This document shows positions 9,283-17,792 of a DNA stretch of 64,000 nt, one piece after another. The position numbers and the translations under genes are program-made. The stretch comes from Burkholderiales bacterium (GTDB lineage: Bacteria; Pseudomonadota; Gammaproteobacteria; Burkholderiales; Burkholderiaceae_C): contig JAGWTP010000001.1 of the NCBI GenBank assembly GCA_028868895.1, forward strand, positions 82,697-146,696, written 5' to 3'. Under the pieces are notes generated by a model that saw only the letters and a list, made by a program, of their open reading frames with translations, made no database searches and had not been told where the DNA came from. Within the stretch, counting starts at the first letter, position 1. Every line of letters starts with the position of its first letter.

Positions 9283-10689
9283 ATGGCTTCCACTCTCACC
9301 GACCGGCTGAGTCGCCTGGTCAAGACCATGCGCGGCCAGGCCCGCATCACCGACAGCAACGTCCAGGAAATGCTGCGCGAAGTGCGCATGGCCCTGCTCG
9401 AGGCGGATGTGGCGCTGCCGGTGGTGCGCGACTTCATCGCCCGCGTGAAAGAAAAATCGCTCGGCGCCGAGGTGGTGGGTTCGCTGTCACCCGGACAGGC
9501 GCTCGTGGGCATCGTCAACCGCGAACTCGCCGCGACGATGGGCGAAACCGACCCGGCCACCGGGGCCATCAAGCCCCCCGCCGACATCAACCTCGCCGCG
9601 CAGCCGCCGGCCGTGATCCTGATGGCCGGCCTGCAGGGTGCGGGCAAGACCACGACCACCGCCAAGCTCGCCAAGCACCTGATCGAGAAGCGCAGGAAGA
9701 AGGTGCTCACGGTGTCGGTCGACGTCTACCGCCCGGCCGCCATCGAGCAGCTCAAGCGCGTCACCGTGCAAGCCGGCGCCGAGTGGTTCCCGTCCAGCGG
9801 CGACGACCAGCCGCTGGCGATCGCACTGGCCGCGCTCGACTACGCGCGCAAGCACTACATCGACGTGCTGCTCGTCGACACCGCCGGGCGCCTGGGCATC
9901 GATGAAGCGCTGATGCGCGAGATCACCGAACTGCACGCCGCGCTCAAGCCGGTCGAGACCCTCTTCGTGGTCGACGCGATGCAGGGCCAGGACGCCGTCA
10001 ACACTGCCAAGGCGTTCACGGATGCGCTGCCGCTCACCGGCATCGTGTTGACCAAGATGGACGGCGATTCGCGCGGCGGCGCGGCGCTGTCGGTTCGCCA
10101 GGTGACCGGCGCGCCGATCAAGTTCGCCGGTATCAGCGAGAAGATCGACGGCCTCGAAGTGTTCGACGCGCAGCGCCACGCCGGCCGCGTGCTCGGCATG
10201 GGCGACATCGTCGGCCTGGTCGAGGAGGTGCAAAAAGGCGTCGACATGGCGGCGGCGCAAAAGCTCGTCGACAAGGTCAAGTCGGGCGACAGCTTCGACC
10301 TGAACGACTTCCTGTCGCAGATCTCGCAGATGAAGAAGATGGGCGGCCTGTCCGGCCTGATGGACAAGCTGCCGTCGCAGATGACCGGCAAGGCCGCCAA
10401 CCTGGGCCCCGCCGACATGGACCGGGCCGAGCGCGACATGCGCCGCATGGAGGGCATCATCTGCTCGATGACGCCGCTCGAACGCCGCAAGCCCGACCTG
10501 CTCAAGGCCACCCGCAAGCGCCGCGTCGCGGCTGGCGCCGGCGTGCACGTTCAGGAAGTCAATCGGCTGCTGAACCAGTTCGAGCAGATGCGCGACATGA
10601 TGAAGAAGATGAAGGGCGGCGGCATGCTGAAGATGATGAAACGCATGGGCGGCATGAAGGGCCTGGGCGGCCCCGGCGGCCCGCGCTGA
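9283..10689 (+). CDS. ffh: Signal recognition particle protein Ffh
   Basis: MASTLTDRLSRLVKTMRGQARITDSNVQEMLREVRMALLEADV; GLQGAGKTTTTAKLAKHL; DTAGRLGIDEALM; Met-rich M domain to GGMKGLGGPGGPR. Confidence 0.97.
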   Translation: MASTLTDRLSRLVKTMRGQARITDSNVQEMLREVRMALLEADVALPVVRDFIARVKEKSLGAEVVGSLSPGQALVGIVNRELAATMGETDPATGAIKPPADINLAAQPPAVILMAGLQGAGKTTTTAKLAKHLIEKRRKKVLTVSVDVYRPAAIEQLKRVTVQAGAEWFPSSGDDQPLAIALAALDYARKHYIDVLLVDTAGRLGIDEALMREITELHAALKPVETLFVVDAMQGQDAVNTAKAFTDALPLTGIVLTKMDGDSRGGAALSVRQVTGAPIKFAGISEKIDGLEVFDAQRHAGRVLGMGDIVGLVEEVQKGVDMAAAQKLVDKVKSGDSFDLNDFLSQISQMKKMGGLSGLMDKLPSQMTGKAANLGPADMDRAERDMRRMEGIICSMTPLERRKPDLLKATRKRRVAAGAGVHVQEVNRLLNQFEQMRDMMKKMKGGGMLKMMKRMGGMKGLGGPGGPR

Positions 10690-10699
10690 AGCACCGCAA

Positions 10700-10781
10700 C
10701 CGGTCCGACATGGCGAGGATCGCGGCGCGAGCCGCGGCGCAACGAAAGCGCATGATCGGGCACGGGTCTCGTGCGGACCGG
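10700..10781 (+). other. Predicted cloverleaf-like RNA fold between ffh and the DUF2726 gene
   Basis: CCGGTCC (10700-10706) pairs GGACCGG (10775-10781), enclosing CGCGGC-GCGA-GCCGCG (10721-10736), GCGC-AACGAAA-GCGC (10737-10751) and GCACG-GGTCT-CGTGC (10760-10774). Function unknown. Confidence 0.4.
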
Positions 10782-10796
10782 ACTTGGGACTGACCC

Positions 10797-11489
10797 ATGA
10801 CTACATTGCAGATTGCCCTCGGGCTGGTACTTCTGGTGCTGGTGGCGTGGCTGTGGATGAGCCGCCGGGCCACCCGCCCGGACGCCGACGAGATCGACCG
10901 CATCGACACCCTGATCGGCTGGCCACCGCAGGCCACGCGCGTTCTCACCACGCAGGAGCGCGTGGCCTTCGCCACGCTGGTGAAGGCGCTGCCCGAGTAC
11001 ATGATCCTGGCGCAGGTGCCGCTGGCGCGATTCGTCAGTGTGCCCAAGCGCAATTCATACGTCGACTGGCTGCGCCGGCTGGGCTACCAGTGCGCCGACT
11101 TCGTGGTCTGCGACATGGCGGCCCAGGTGGTCGCGGTGGTCGAAGTGCAGCCGTCGCAGCCCACCGAGCGCGCGCGCAAGCGGCTGGCGCGCATGGCGCG
11201 CACGCTGAAGGCAGCACACATTCCGATGCAGGTCTGGAGCGAGCGCTCCCTGCCTTCGGCCAGCGCTGCCCGAGACGCGCTGCTGCCCAGACCGGTGGCC
11301 ACGCCAAGCCTGGTGCCGGCGACCCGCGCCGCCGCTGCCGGGGCGGCGATCCCCGCGCTGCCTTCGAGCCCCTTCGACGACTCGCACCGCGATTCGGCGC
11401 ACGACGAACGCATCGAGCTGCTCGAGCCGCCGCCCTCGACCTGGTTCGACGACCTCGACTCTGAACCGGTGCCGCTGCGCAAGTCGTAG
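10797..11489 (+). CDS. Membrane-anchored DUF2726-like protein
   Basis: N-terminal TM MTTLQIALGLVLLVLVAWLWM; LTTQERVAFATLVKALP...VPLARFVSV...CADFVVCDMAAQVVAVVEVQ resembles DUF2726. Confidence 0.7.
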   Translation: MTTLQIALGLVLLVLVAWLWMSRRATRPDADEIDRIDTLIGWPPQATRVLTTQERVAFATLVKALPEYMILAQVPLARFVSVPKRNSYVDWLRRLGYQCADFVVCDMAAQVVAVVEVQPSQPTERARKRLARMARTLKAAHIPMQVWSERSLPSASAARDALLPRPVATPSLVPATRAAAAGAAIPALPSSPFDDSHRDSAHDERIELLEPPPSTWFDDLDSEPVPLRKS

Positions 11490-11512
11490 CGGGTGGTCAG
11501 CGCGTTTGAGCG

Positions 11513-12676
11513 TCAGCTCAGCAGCGCCTGAGCGAACTCGCGTGCATTGAAGGTCTGCAGGTCTTCGAGCTTTTCGCCCACACCGATGAAGTAGACCGGC
11601 AGCGCGGGCGCGCCATCGCGCGCGCGCTCACGCGACCACAGCGCGACCGCGGCGAGCACACCGCCCTTGGCCGTGCCGTCGAGCTTGGTGATGATCAGGC
11701 CGGTGAGTTGCAGCGCGGCGTCGAAGGCCTGCACCTGCGTCAACGCGTTCTGCCCGGTGTTGCCGTCGACCACCAGCAGCACCTCGTGCGGTGCGCCTTG
11801 CTGGGCCTTGGCGATGACGCGGCGGATCTTCTTCAGCTCGTCCATCAGGTGCGCTTGCGTCGTCAGGCGCCCGGCGGTGTCGGCGATCACCACGTCGCAA
11901 CCCCTCGCCTTGCCGGCCACCACCGCGTCAAACGTCACCGCGGCCGGGTCGCCACCCTCCTGGCCGACGATCTCGACGCGGTGCTCGGCGCCCGTGGCCT
12001 GCGCATCCGAACGCCGCGCCCACACCGCGAGCTGCTCGCGTGCAGCAGCGCGAAAGGTGTCGGCCGCGGCCAGCAGCACCTTCTGCTGCGCGTCGGCCAG
12101 ATGGCGCGTGAGCTTGCCGATGCTGGTGGTCTTGCCCGCGCCGTTCACGCCGACCACCATGATCACCGTGGGCTGGTGCGCCCCCACCTGCAGCGGCCGC
12201 TCGAGCGGCGCGAGCAGGTCGGCGATCGCGTCGGCCAGCAACACCTTTACAGCAGCCGGATCGGTGGCCTTGGTCTGCTTGACGCGTCGCTTCAGGTCGG
12301 CGAGCAGGAACTCGGTGGCCTTCACGCCCGCATCGGCCATCAGCAGCGCCGACTCGAGCTCCTCGTACAACGCATCGTCGATCTGCGCGCCGATGAAGAC
12401 CTGCGCGATGCTCGAGCCGGTCTTGCGCAAGCCGCCGCGCAGCTTGTCGAGCCAGCCACGGCGATCGGCCTCGATGGGCGCTGCCGCTGGCTCCGCCTCC
12501 GGCGCGGGCGGTGCCTCGGCTTCGGGCGCGGTCAGCGGCGCGGCCGGCTCGGCCGGCATCCCGCGCAGTCGATCGAGCCAGCTGCGCCGCTCGCTGTCAG
12601 GCGCCGGCGCATCGAGCGCCGGCGCGGAGGCTGCAGGCTCGGTGGAGGGCGGCTTCTTCTTGAGGAAACTGAACAT
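11513..12676 (-). CDS. ftsY: Signal recognition particle receptor FtsY
   Basis: VMVVGVNGAGKTTSIGKLTRHL, AADTFRAAAREQL, DTAGRLTTQAHLMDELKKI, TKLDGTAKGG; Ala/Pro/Glu-rich N-terminal extension. Confidence 0.96.
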   Translation of the reverse strand: MFSFLKKKPPSTEPAASAPALDAPAPDSERRSWLDRLRGMPAEPAAPLTAPEAEAPPAPEAEPAAAPIEADRRGWLDKLRGGLRKTGSSIAQVFIGAQIDDALYEELESALLMADAGVKATEFLLADLKRRVKQTKATDPAAVKVLLADAIADLLAPLERPLQVGAHQPTVIMVVGVNGAGKTTSIGKLTRHLADAQQKVLLAAADTFRAAAREQLAVWARRSDAQATGAEHRVEIVGQEGGDPAAVTFDAVVAGKARGCDVVIADTAGRLTTQAHLMDELKKIRRVIAKAQQGAPHEVLLVVDGNTGQNALTQVQAFDAALQLTGLIITKLDGTAKGGVLAAVALWSRERARDGAPALPVYFIGVGEKLEDLQTFNAREFAQALLS

Positions 12677-12766
12677 GCGGGCAGGTCGGGCCGAGTAGGC
12701 GAGGGAATGGTTGCGCCCCCTTGGCCCGCCGCGTGACGCGGTCGCGAAGGGCCGCGGAAGCGACGC

Positions 12767-12772
12767 TATAAT
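12767..12772 (+). promoter_or_regulatory. Putative -10 box for the tRNA-Met gene
   Basis: Exact TATAAT 10 bp upstream of the tRNA; no clear -35. Confidence 0.45.
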
Positions 12773-12782
12773 TATGGGCTTA

Positions 12783-12859
<77 letters not shown>

Positions 12860-12869
12860 AAACAACGGA

Positions 12870-12902
12870 AGCCCGCATGAACACTCGTTCTGCGGGCTTT
12901 TC
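12870..12902 (+). terminator. Rho-independent terminator after tRNA-Met
   Basis: AGCCCGCA-N13-TGCGGGCT followed by TTTTCC. Confidence 0.8.
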
Positions 12903-13055
12903 CATTGCCCGCCCAGTTGTGCCGAAAGACACGCTTTGCATGCAATGCCCGTTGCGATGATTCGAAGGCGCGGCGCTCCTTCTCAAATCACCGCTCGCCG
13001 GCCATCCGGGCGGCTCAACCGCGGGTATGCTAGGACGTACATAGCGAACCGTGGC

Positions 13056-14735
13056 ATGGAATCTCCAAAGGGGCCAACACCCACAACCCCGCGCGACGAC
13101 GCCGAGCAATTGCGGCTGATCGCCGACAACGTGCCGGCGATGTCGATCGCCTACGACAAGCACCTGCACTGCCTGTTCGCGAACCGGCGCTTTGCCGAGT
13201 TCTTCGGGTTCACCACCGCCAGCATCGTCGGCAAACACCTGCGCGAGGTGATCGGCGAGGGCCCGTACCAGGAAGTCAAGTGCCACTTCGACCAGGTACT
13301 CGCGGGCACGCGTGCCACCTACCGGCGCACGCGCACCCTCGGCAGCGGTGAGTTGCGCCATCTGGAAGTGGAGTTGATCCCCCACATCGGTCCGGACGGC
13401 CACACGCAGGGGCTGTTCGCCGTGACCACCGACGTGACCGAGCGCGAGCGCACGCTGGCGCAGTTGCGCGATAGCGAGGCGCGCTTTCGCTGCCTGACCG
13501 ACATGTCGTCCGACTTCTACTGGGAGAGCGACGCCGAACACCGGATCAGCATGCTCAATGCGGGCGGCGGTGCCAAGGGCATGCCGGCATTGCGGCGCTC
13601 GCCGCAGATCGGCGAACGCCGCTGGGAAATTGCCTACCTTTCACCGGACGAGGCGGGCTGGCAGGCGCACCGGGCCGTGCTGGACGCGCACCTGCCGTTT
13701 CGAGACTTCAGGTTCTCGCGCCCCGGCGTTGACGGCCGCGAGCGTCATCTGTCGATCAGCGGCGATCCGGTGTTCGATCCAACAGGCGCTTTCGAGGGCT
13801 ACCGCGGCGTGGGTTCCGACATCACCGCCAGCAAACTGGCCGAGCAGGCCTTGCGCGAAAGCGAACAGGAGTTGCGCCTGTTCGCCGACAACGTTCCGGC
13901 GATGACGGTCTCGTACGACCAGCATCTGCGCTGCCGCTTCGTGAACAAGGCCTACCTGGCATTCTTCGGTTTCGCCGCCGACAGCATCGTGGGCATGCAC
14001 GTGCGCGAGGTGATCGGGGACGAGGCCTACCGCGAGGTCGAGGGCCATTTCGGCACCGTGATGCGAGGTCGTGCGGTCACCTACCAGCGCACGCACACGC
14101 TGGCGCACGGCGAACCCCGCCACCTCGAGATCAAGCTGCTGCCGCGCGTCACCGACTCCGGCAGTGTTCTGGGCTGTTTCGCGGTTGCGACCGACGTAAC
14201 GCAATACAAGCTGGCCGAGGAACGCATCCGCCGCGTCGCGCATCACGACGGCCTGACGGGCCTGCCCAACCGCTTGCTGTTCAACGACCGCTTGAACCAG
14301 GCGATCAGTCTGGCCAAGCGCGAGGCGCGCCAGCTTGCACTGCTGTACCTCGATCTCGACAAGTTCAAGCCCGTGAACGACACGCTCGGGCATGCCGCAG
14401 GCGACGAACTGCTGCAGGCCGTCGCGGCCAGACTGCGCCAGCAGGTGCGCGAGTCCGACACGGTCGCTCGCATCGGCGGCGACGAGTTCGCTGTGATCCT
14501 GCCCGGCGTCTCCCGGCGCGACGAGGCGCGCCGGGTCGCCGACAAGGCGCTCGCTGCGCTCGCGACGCCGTTCCGGCTGATCGGCCAGGGTCAGACGATC
14601 GACATCGGCGCCAGCATCGGCGTCGCGATCTACCCCGACGACGGTGCCAGCGCCGACGCACTCGTGAAGGCGGCCGACAACGCGATGTACAGCGCCAAGC
14701 ATGCCGGCGGCGGGATTCGGTTTCTCGAACACTGA
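13056..14735 (+). CDS. Diguanylate cyclase with three PAS-like domains and GGDEF
   Basis: MESPKGPTPT...; PAS-like RLIADNVPAMSIAYDKHLHC and RLFADNVPAMTVSYDQHLRC; GGDEF motif VARIGGDEFAVIL; DGLTGLPNRLLFNDRL. Confidence 0.92.
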   Translation: MESPKGPTPTTPRDDAEQLRLIADNVPAMSIAYDKHLHCLFANRRFAEFFGFTTASIVGKHLREVIGEGPYQEVKCHFDQVLAGTRATYRRTRTLGSGELRHLEVELIPHIGPDGHTQGLFAVTTDVTERERTLAQLRDSEARFRCLTDMSSDFYWESDAEHRISMLNAGGGAKGMPALRRSPQIGERRWEIAYLSPDEAGWQAHRAVLDAHLPFRDFRFSRPGVDGRERHLSISGDPVFDPTGAFEGYRGVGSDITASKLAEQALRESEQELRLFADNVPAMTVSYDQHLRCRFVNKAYLAFFGFAADSIVGMHVREVIGDEAYREVEGHFGTVMRGRAVTYQRTHTLAHGEPRHLEIKLLPRVTDSGSVLGCFAVATDVTQYKLAEERIRRVAHHDGLTGLPNRLLFNDRLNQAISLAKREARQLALLYLDLDKFKPVNDTLGHAAGDELLQAVAARLRQQVRESDTVARIGGDEFAVILPGVSRRDEARRVADKALAALATPFRLIGQGQTIDIGASIGVAIYPDDGASADALVKAADNAMYSAKHAGGGIRFLEH

Positions 14736-14819
14736 GCGCGCCGCACCGGGTGCGGGGCTACCATTTGAACCGTCGAACGAGCAGCCGCAACGACCCGCCA
14801 ACCCGCCCGAAGGATCCCG

Positions 14820-15779
14820 ATGAGCCCGCCCAAAGTCTTCGCCAGCCAGGCCGACCTCGACCAGAAGGTGGTGAGCTTCACCCGGCTGTCCGACAACGCC
14901 TACGCCTACACCGCGCAGGGTGACCCGAACACCGGTGTGATCGTCGGCGACGACGCGGTGATGGTGGTCGACACCCAGGCCACGCCGGTGATGGCGCGCG
15001 ACGTGATCCGCCGCATCCGCGAGGTGACCGACAAGCCGATCAAGTACGTGGTGCTCAGCCACTACCACGCGGTGCGCGTGCTCGGCGCCAGCGGCTACGA
15101 GCCCGAACACATCATCGCCAGCCGCGACACCTATGACCTGATCCGCGAGCGCGGCGAGGCCGACAAGGCCAGCGAGATCGGCCGCTTCCCGCGCCTGTTC
15201 CAGGCGGTCGAGTCGGTGCCGCCCGGGCTGACCTGGCCGACCATCACCTTCACGGGCCGCATGAGCCTCTGGCTCGGCCAGCTCGAGGTGCAGCTGATCC
15301 AGCTCGGCCGCGGCCACACCAAGGGCGATACCGTGGCCTGGCTGCCCGAGCAGAAGATCCTGTTCTCGGGCGATCTGGTCGAGTTCGACGCCACGCCCTA
15401 CGCCGGCGACGCGTACTTCAAGGACTGGCCGCAGACGCTCGACAACCTGGCCGCGTTGCAGCCGCGTGCGCTGGTGCCGGGCCGCGGCGCCGCGCTCACG
15501 ACGCCGGACCAAGTGGCGCAAGGCCTGGCCGGCACGCGCGCGTTCATCAGCGACCTGTACGCCAGCGTGCGCGCCGGCGTGGAAGCCGGCAAGGACCTGA
15601 ACACGGTCTACCGCGAGACCGTGGCGCGCTTGCGGCCAACCTACGGCCACTGGGTCATCTTCGACCACTGCATGCCGTTCGACGTGACGCGCGCCTACGA
15701 CGAAGCCACGCAGTACCCCGACCCGCGCGTCTGGACCGCGCAACGCGACGTCGAGATGTGGAACGCGCTCGAATCCTGA
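14820..15779 (+). CDS. MBL-fold metallo-hydrolase-like protein with altered second metal site
   Basis: VVLSHYHAVRVLG (HxHxDH position), GRGHTKGDTVAW, ILFSGDLVEFDA, VPGRGAAL. Confidence 0.85.
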   Translation: MSPPKVFASQADLDQKVVSFTRLSDNAYAYTAQGDPNTGVIVGDDAVMVVDTQATPVMARDVIRRIREVTDKPIKYVVLSHYHAVRVLGASGYEPEHIIASRDTYDLIRERGEADKASEIGRFPRLFQAVESVPPGLTWPTITFTGRMSLWLGQLEVQLIQLGRGHTKGDTVAWLPEQKILFSGDLVEFDATPYAGDAYFKDWPQTLDNLAALQPRALVPGRGAALTTPDQVAQGLAGTRAFISDLYASVRAGVEAGKDLNTVYRETVARLRPTYGHWVIFDHCMPFDVTRAYDEATQYPDPRVWTAQRDVEMWNALES

Positions 15780-15798
15780 GCACCTCGGCGGGACCCCG

Positions 15799-17562
15799 AT
15801 GAAGCCCGGCGAGCTCGAGGCACTGCGGCGCGAAGGCGTCGACTTCCGGCGCCTGACGTTCGACCTCGTGCGCAGCGCCGACCAGGGCGCCACGCCGCCG
15901 GCGCGCCACCCGGTCGTGGTGGTCGGCGCCGGGCCGGTCGGGCTGGCGCTGGCGATCGACCTGGCACAGCGCGGCATCGCGGTCGTACTGCTCGACAGCG
16001 ACCGCACCTTGTCGAACGGCTCGCGCGCGATCTGCTTCGCCAAGCGCACGCTCGAGATCTTCGACCAGCTGGGCTGCGGCGAGCGCATGGTCGCCAAGGG
16101 CGTGTCGTGGAACGTCGGCAAGGTGTTCTTCCGCGATGCGCAGGTCTACCGCTTCGACCTGCTGCCCGAACCCGGCCACGAGCGCCCGGCGTTCATCAAC
16201 CTGCAGCAGTATTACGTCGAGGGCTTCCTGGTGCAGCGCGCGGCCGAGTTGCCGCTGATCGACCTGCGCTGGCAGCACAAGGTCGTCGGTGTCGAGCGCC
16301 ACGCCGACCACGCGCTGCTGACCATCGAGACGCCCGACGGCGCGTACCGGCTGCGCGCCGACCATCTGGTGGCCTGCGACGGCAGCCGCTCGACGGTGCG
16401 CGAACTGATCGGCGAGCACAGCCAGGGCCGGGTCTTTCGCGACCGCTTCCTGATCGCCGATGTCAAGATCGAACTGGACCTGCCGGCCGAGCGCTGGTTC
16501 TGGTTCGACCCGAGCTTTCACCCCAACCGCAGCGTGCTGCTGCACCGGCAGCCCGACAACGTCTGGCGCATCGACTTCCAGCTCGGCTGGGACGCCGACC
16601 CCGAGGCGGAGAAAAAGCCCGAGAACATCATCCCGCGCGTGCGCGCGCTGCTTGCCCATTCAACGCTGAAGGATGTGCCCTTCGAGCTCGAATGGGCCAG
16701 CGTCTACACCTTCGCCTGCACGCGCATGGCGCGGTTCCGCCATGGCCGGGTGATCTTCGCCGGCGACGCCGCGCACGGCGTCTCGCCGTTCGGCGCGCGC
16801 GGCGCCAATTCGGGCGTGCAGGACGCGCAGAACCTGGCCTGGAAGCTCGCCTTCGTGCTGCGCGGCCAGGCGCCGGACGCACTGCTCGACAGCTACGCCG
16901 ACGAGCGCGAAGCCGCGGCCGACGAGAACATCCGCCACTCGACCCGCGCCACCGACTTCATCACCCCCAAGAGCGAGATCAGCCGCATGTTCCGCGACGC
17001 GGTGCTCGATCTCGCGCGGCACTTTGCCTTTGCGCGCACGCTGGTCAACAGCGGGCGGCTGTCGGTGCCGGCCACGCTCGATGGCTCGCCACTGAACACG
17101 CCCGACTGCGCGGCGTTCGACCTGCGCTTGCGCCCCGGCGCGGCCGCCGCCGATGCGCCGGTCACGCTCGCCGATGGCCGCGACGGCTGGTTGCTGCGTC
17201 AGCTCGGCGACGGCTTCACCGCGCTGGTCTACGACGCTGGCGACATCGCCGACGCGGTGGCGGCGACGCTGCGATCGGCCGCTGGCAACGTGCCGCTGCG
17301 GGTGCTCGACGTGCGCGCCTGTGGTGCGACGGCGCGCGCCGACGCGCCCGACCGCCTGATCGACCGCGACGGCCTGATCGCGGAGCGCTACGACCTGCTG
17401 CCCGGCTCAACCTATCTGCTGCGGCCCGACCACCATGTGTGCGCCCGCTGGCGACAACCCTCGGCCGACGCGCTGCGCAGCGCGATCGATCGCGCGCTCG
17501 CGTTGCCACAATCGCCTGCCGTTTTTCCTCCCGATGCCGCTTGCCCGGATTGCCCGCGATGA
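15799..17562 (+). CDS. FAD-dependent aromatic hydroxylase (MhpA/PheA/TfdB-type flavoprotein monooxygenase)
   Basis: VVVVGAGPVGLALAIDLAQRG; DGSRSTVRELIG; VIFAGDAAHGVSPFGARGANSGVQDAQNLAWKL. Confidence 0.87.
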   Translation: MKPGELEALRREGVDFRRLTFDLVRSADQGATPPARHPVVVVGAGPVGLALAIDLAQRGIAVVLLDSDRTLSNGSRAICFAKRTLEIFDQLGCGERMVAKGVSWNVGKVFFRDAQVYRFDLLPEPGHERPAFINLQQYYVEGFLVQRAAELPLIDLRWQHKVVGVERHADHALLTIETPDGAYRLRADHLVACDGSRSTVRELIGEHSQGRVFRDRFLIADVKIELDLPAERWFWFDPSFHPNRSVLLHRQPDNVWRIDFQLGWDADPEAEKKPENIIPRVRALLAHSTLKDVPFELEWASVYTFACTRMARFRHGRVIFAGDAAHGVSPFGARGANSGVQDAQNLAWKLAFVLRGQAPDALLDSYADEREAAADENIRHSTRATDFITPKSEISRMFRDAVLDLARHFAFARTLVNSGRLSVPATLDGSPLNTPDCAAFDLRLRPGAAAADAPVTLADGRDGWLLRQLGDGFTALVYDAGDIADAVAATLRSAAGNVPLRVLDVRACGATARADAPDRLIDRDGLIAERYDLLPGSTYLLRPDHHVCARWRQPSADALRSAIDRALALPQSPAVFPPDAACPDCPR

Positions 17563-17774
17563 ACCTCATCACCGAGCCGCACCTGAGTGCCCCCGACGAC
17601 TTCTACGAGGCGCTGATCGACGCGCACCGCGACCTGACGTTCGAGCAAAGCCAGGCGCTGAACGCCCGCCTCGTGCTGCTGCTGGCCAACCACATCGGTA
17701 CGCTCGATGTATTGAAAGAAGCGCTCGCCGCCGCGCGCAACAGCGCCGCTGTGGGTCCCCAAGACAACCGCTGA
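17559..17774 (+). CDS. DUF2783-like small protein
   Basis: 71 aa MNLITEPHLSAPDDFYEALIDAHRDLTFEQSQALNARLVLLLANHIGTLDVLKEALAAAR; ATGA overlap with the upstream hydroxylase. Confidence 0.75.
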   Translation: MNLITEPHLSAPDDFYEALIDAHRDLTFEQSQALNARLVLLLANHIGTLDVLKEALAAARNSAAVGPQDNR

Positions 17775-17792
17775 GCGACCACCGAGCCACCC

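Noticed and set aside
10700-10781. Possible 4.5S SRP RNA (ffs) next to ffh
   Set aside because: No conserved GGTCAGGTCCGGAAGGAAGCAGCC-like core and the fold is a multibranch, not a long hairpin.
10700-10781. Possible degenerate tRNA gene
   Set aside because: No GGTTCGAAT-type T-loop, no standard anticodon arm and no CCA; kept only as an unexplained fold.
13641-16121. 826-aa minus-strand ORF spanning the GGDEF, MBL and hydroxylase genes
   Set aside because: Crosses three supported plus-strand genes and has no domain signature; antisense GC artefact.
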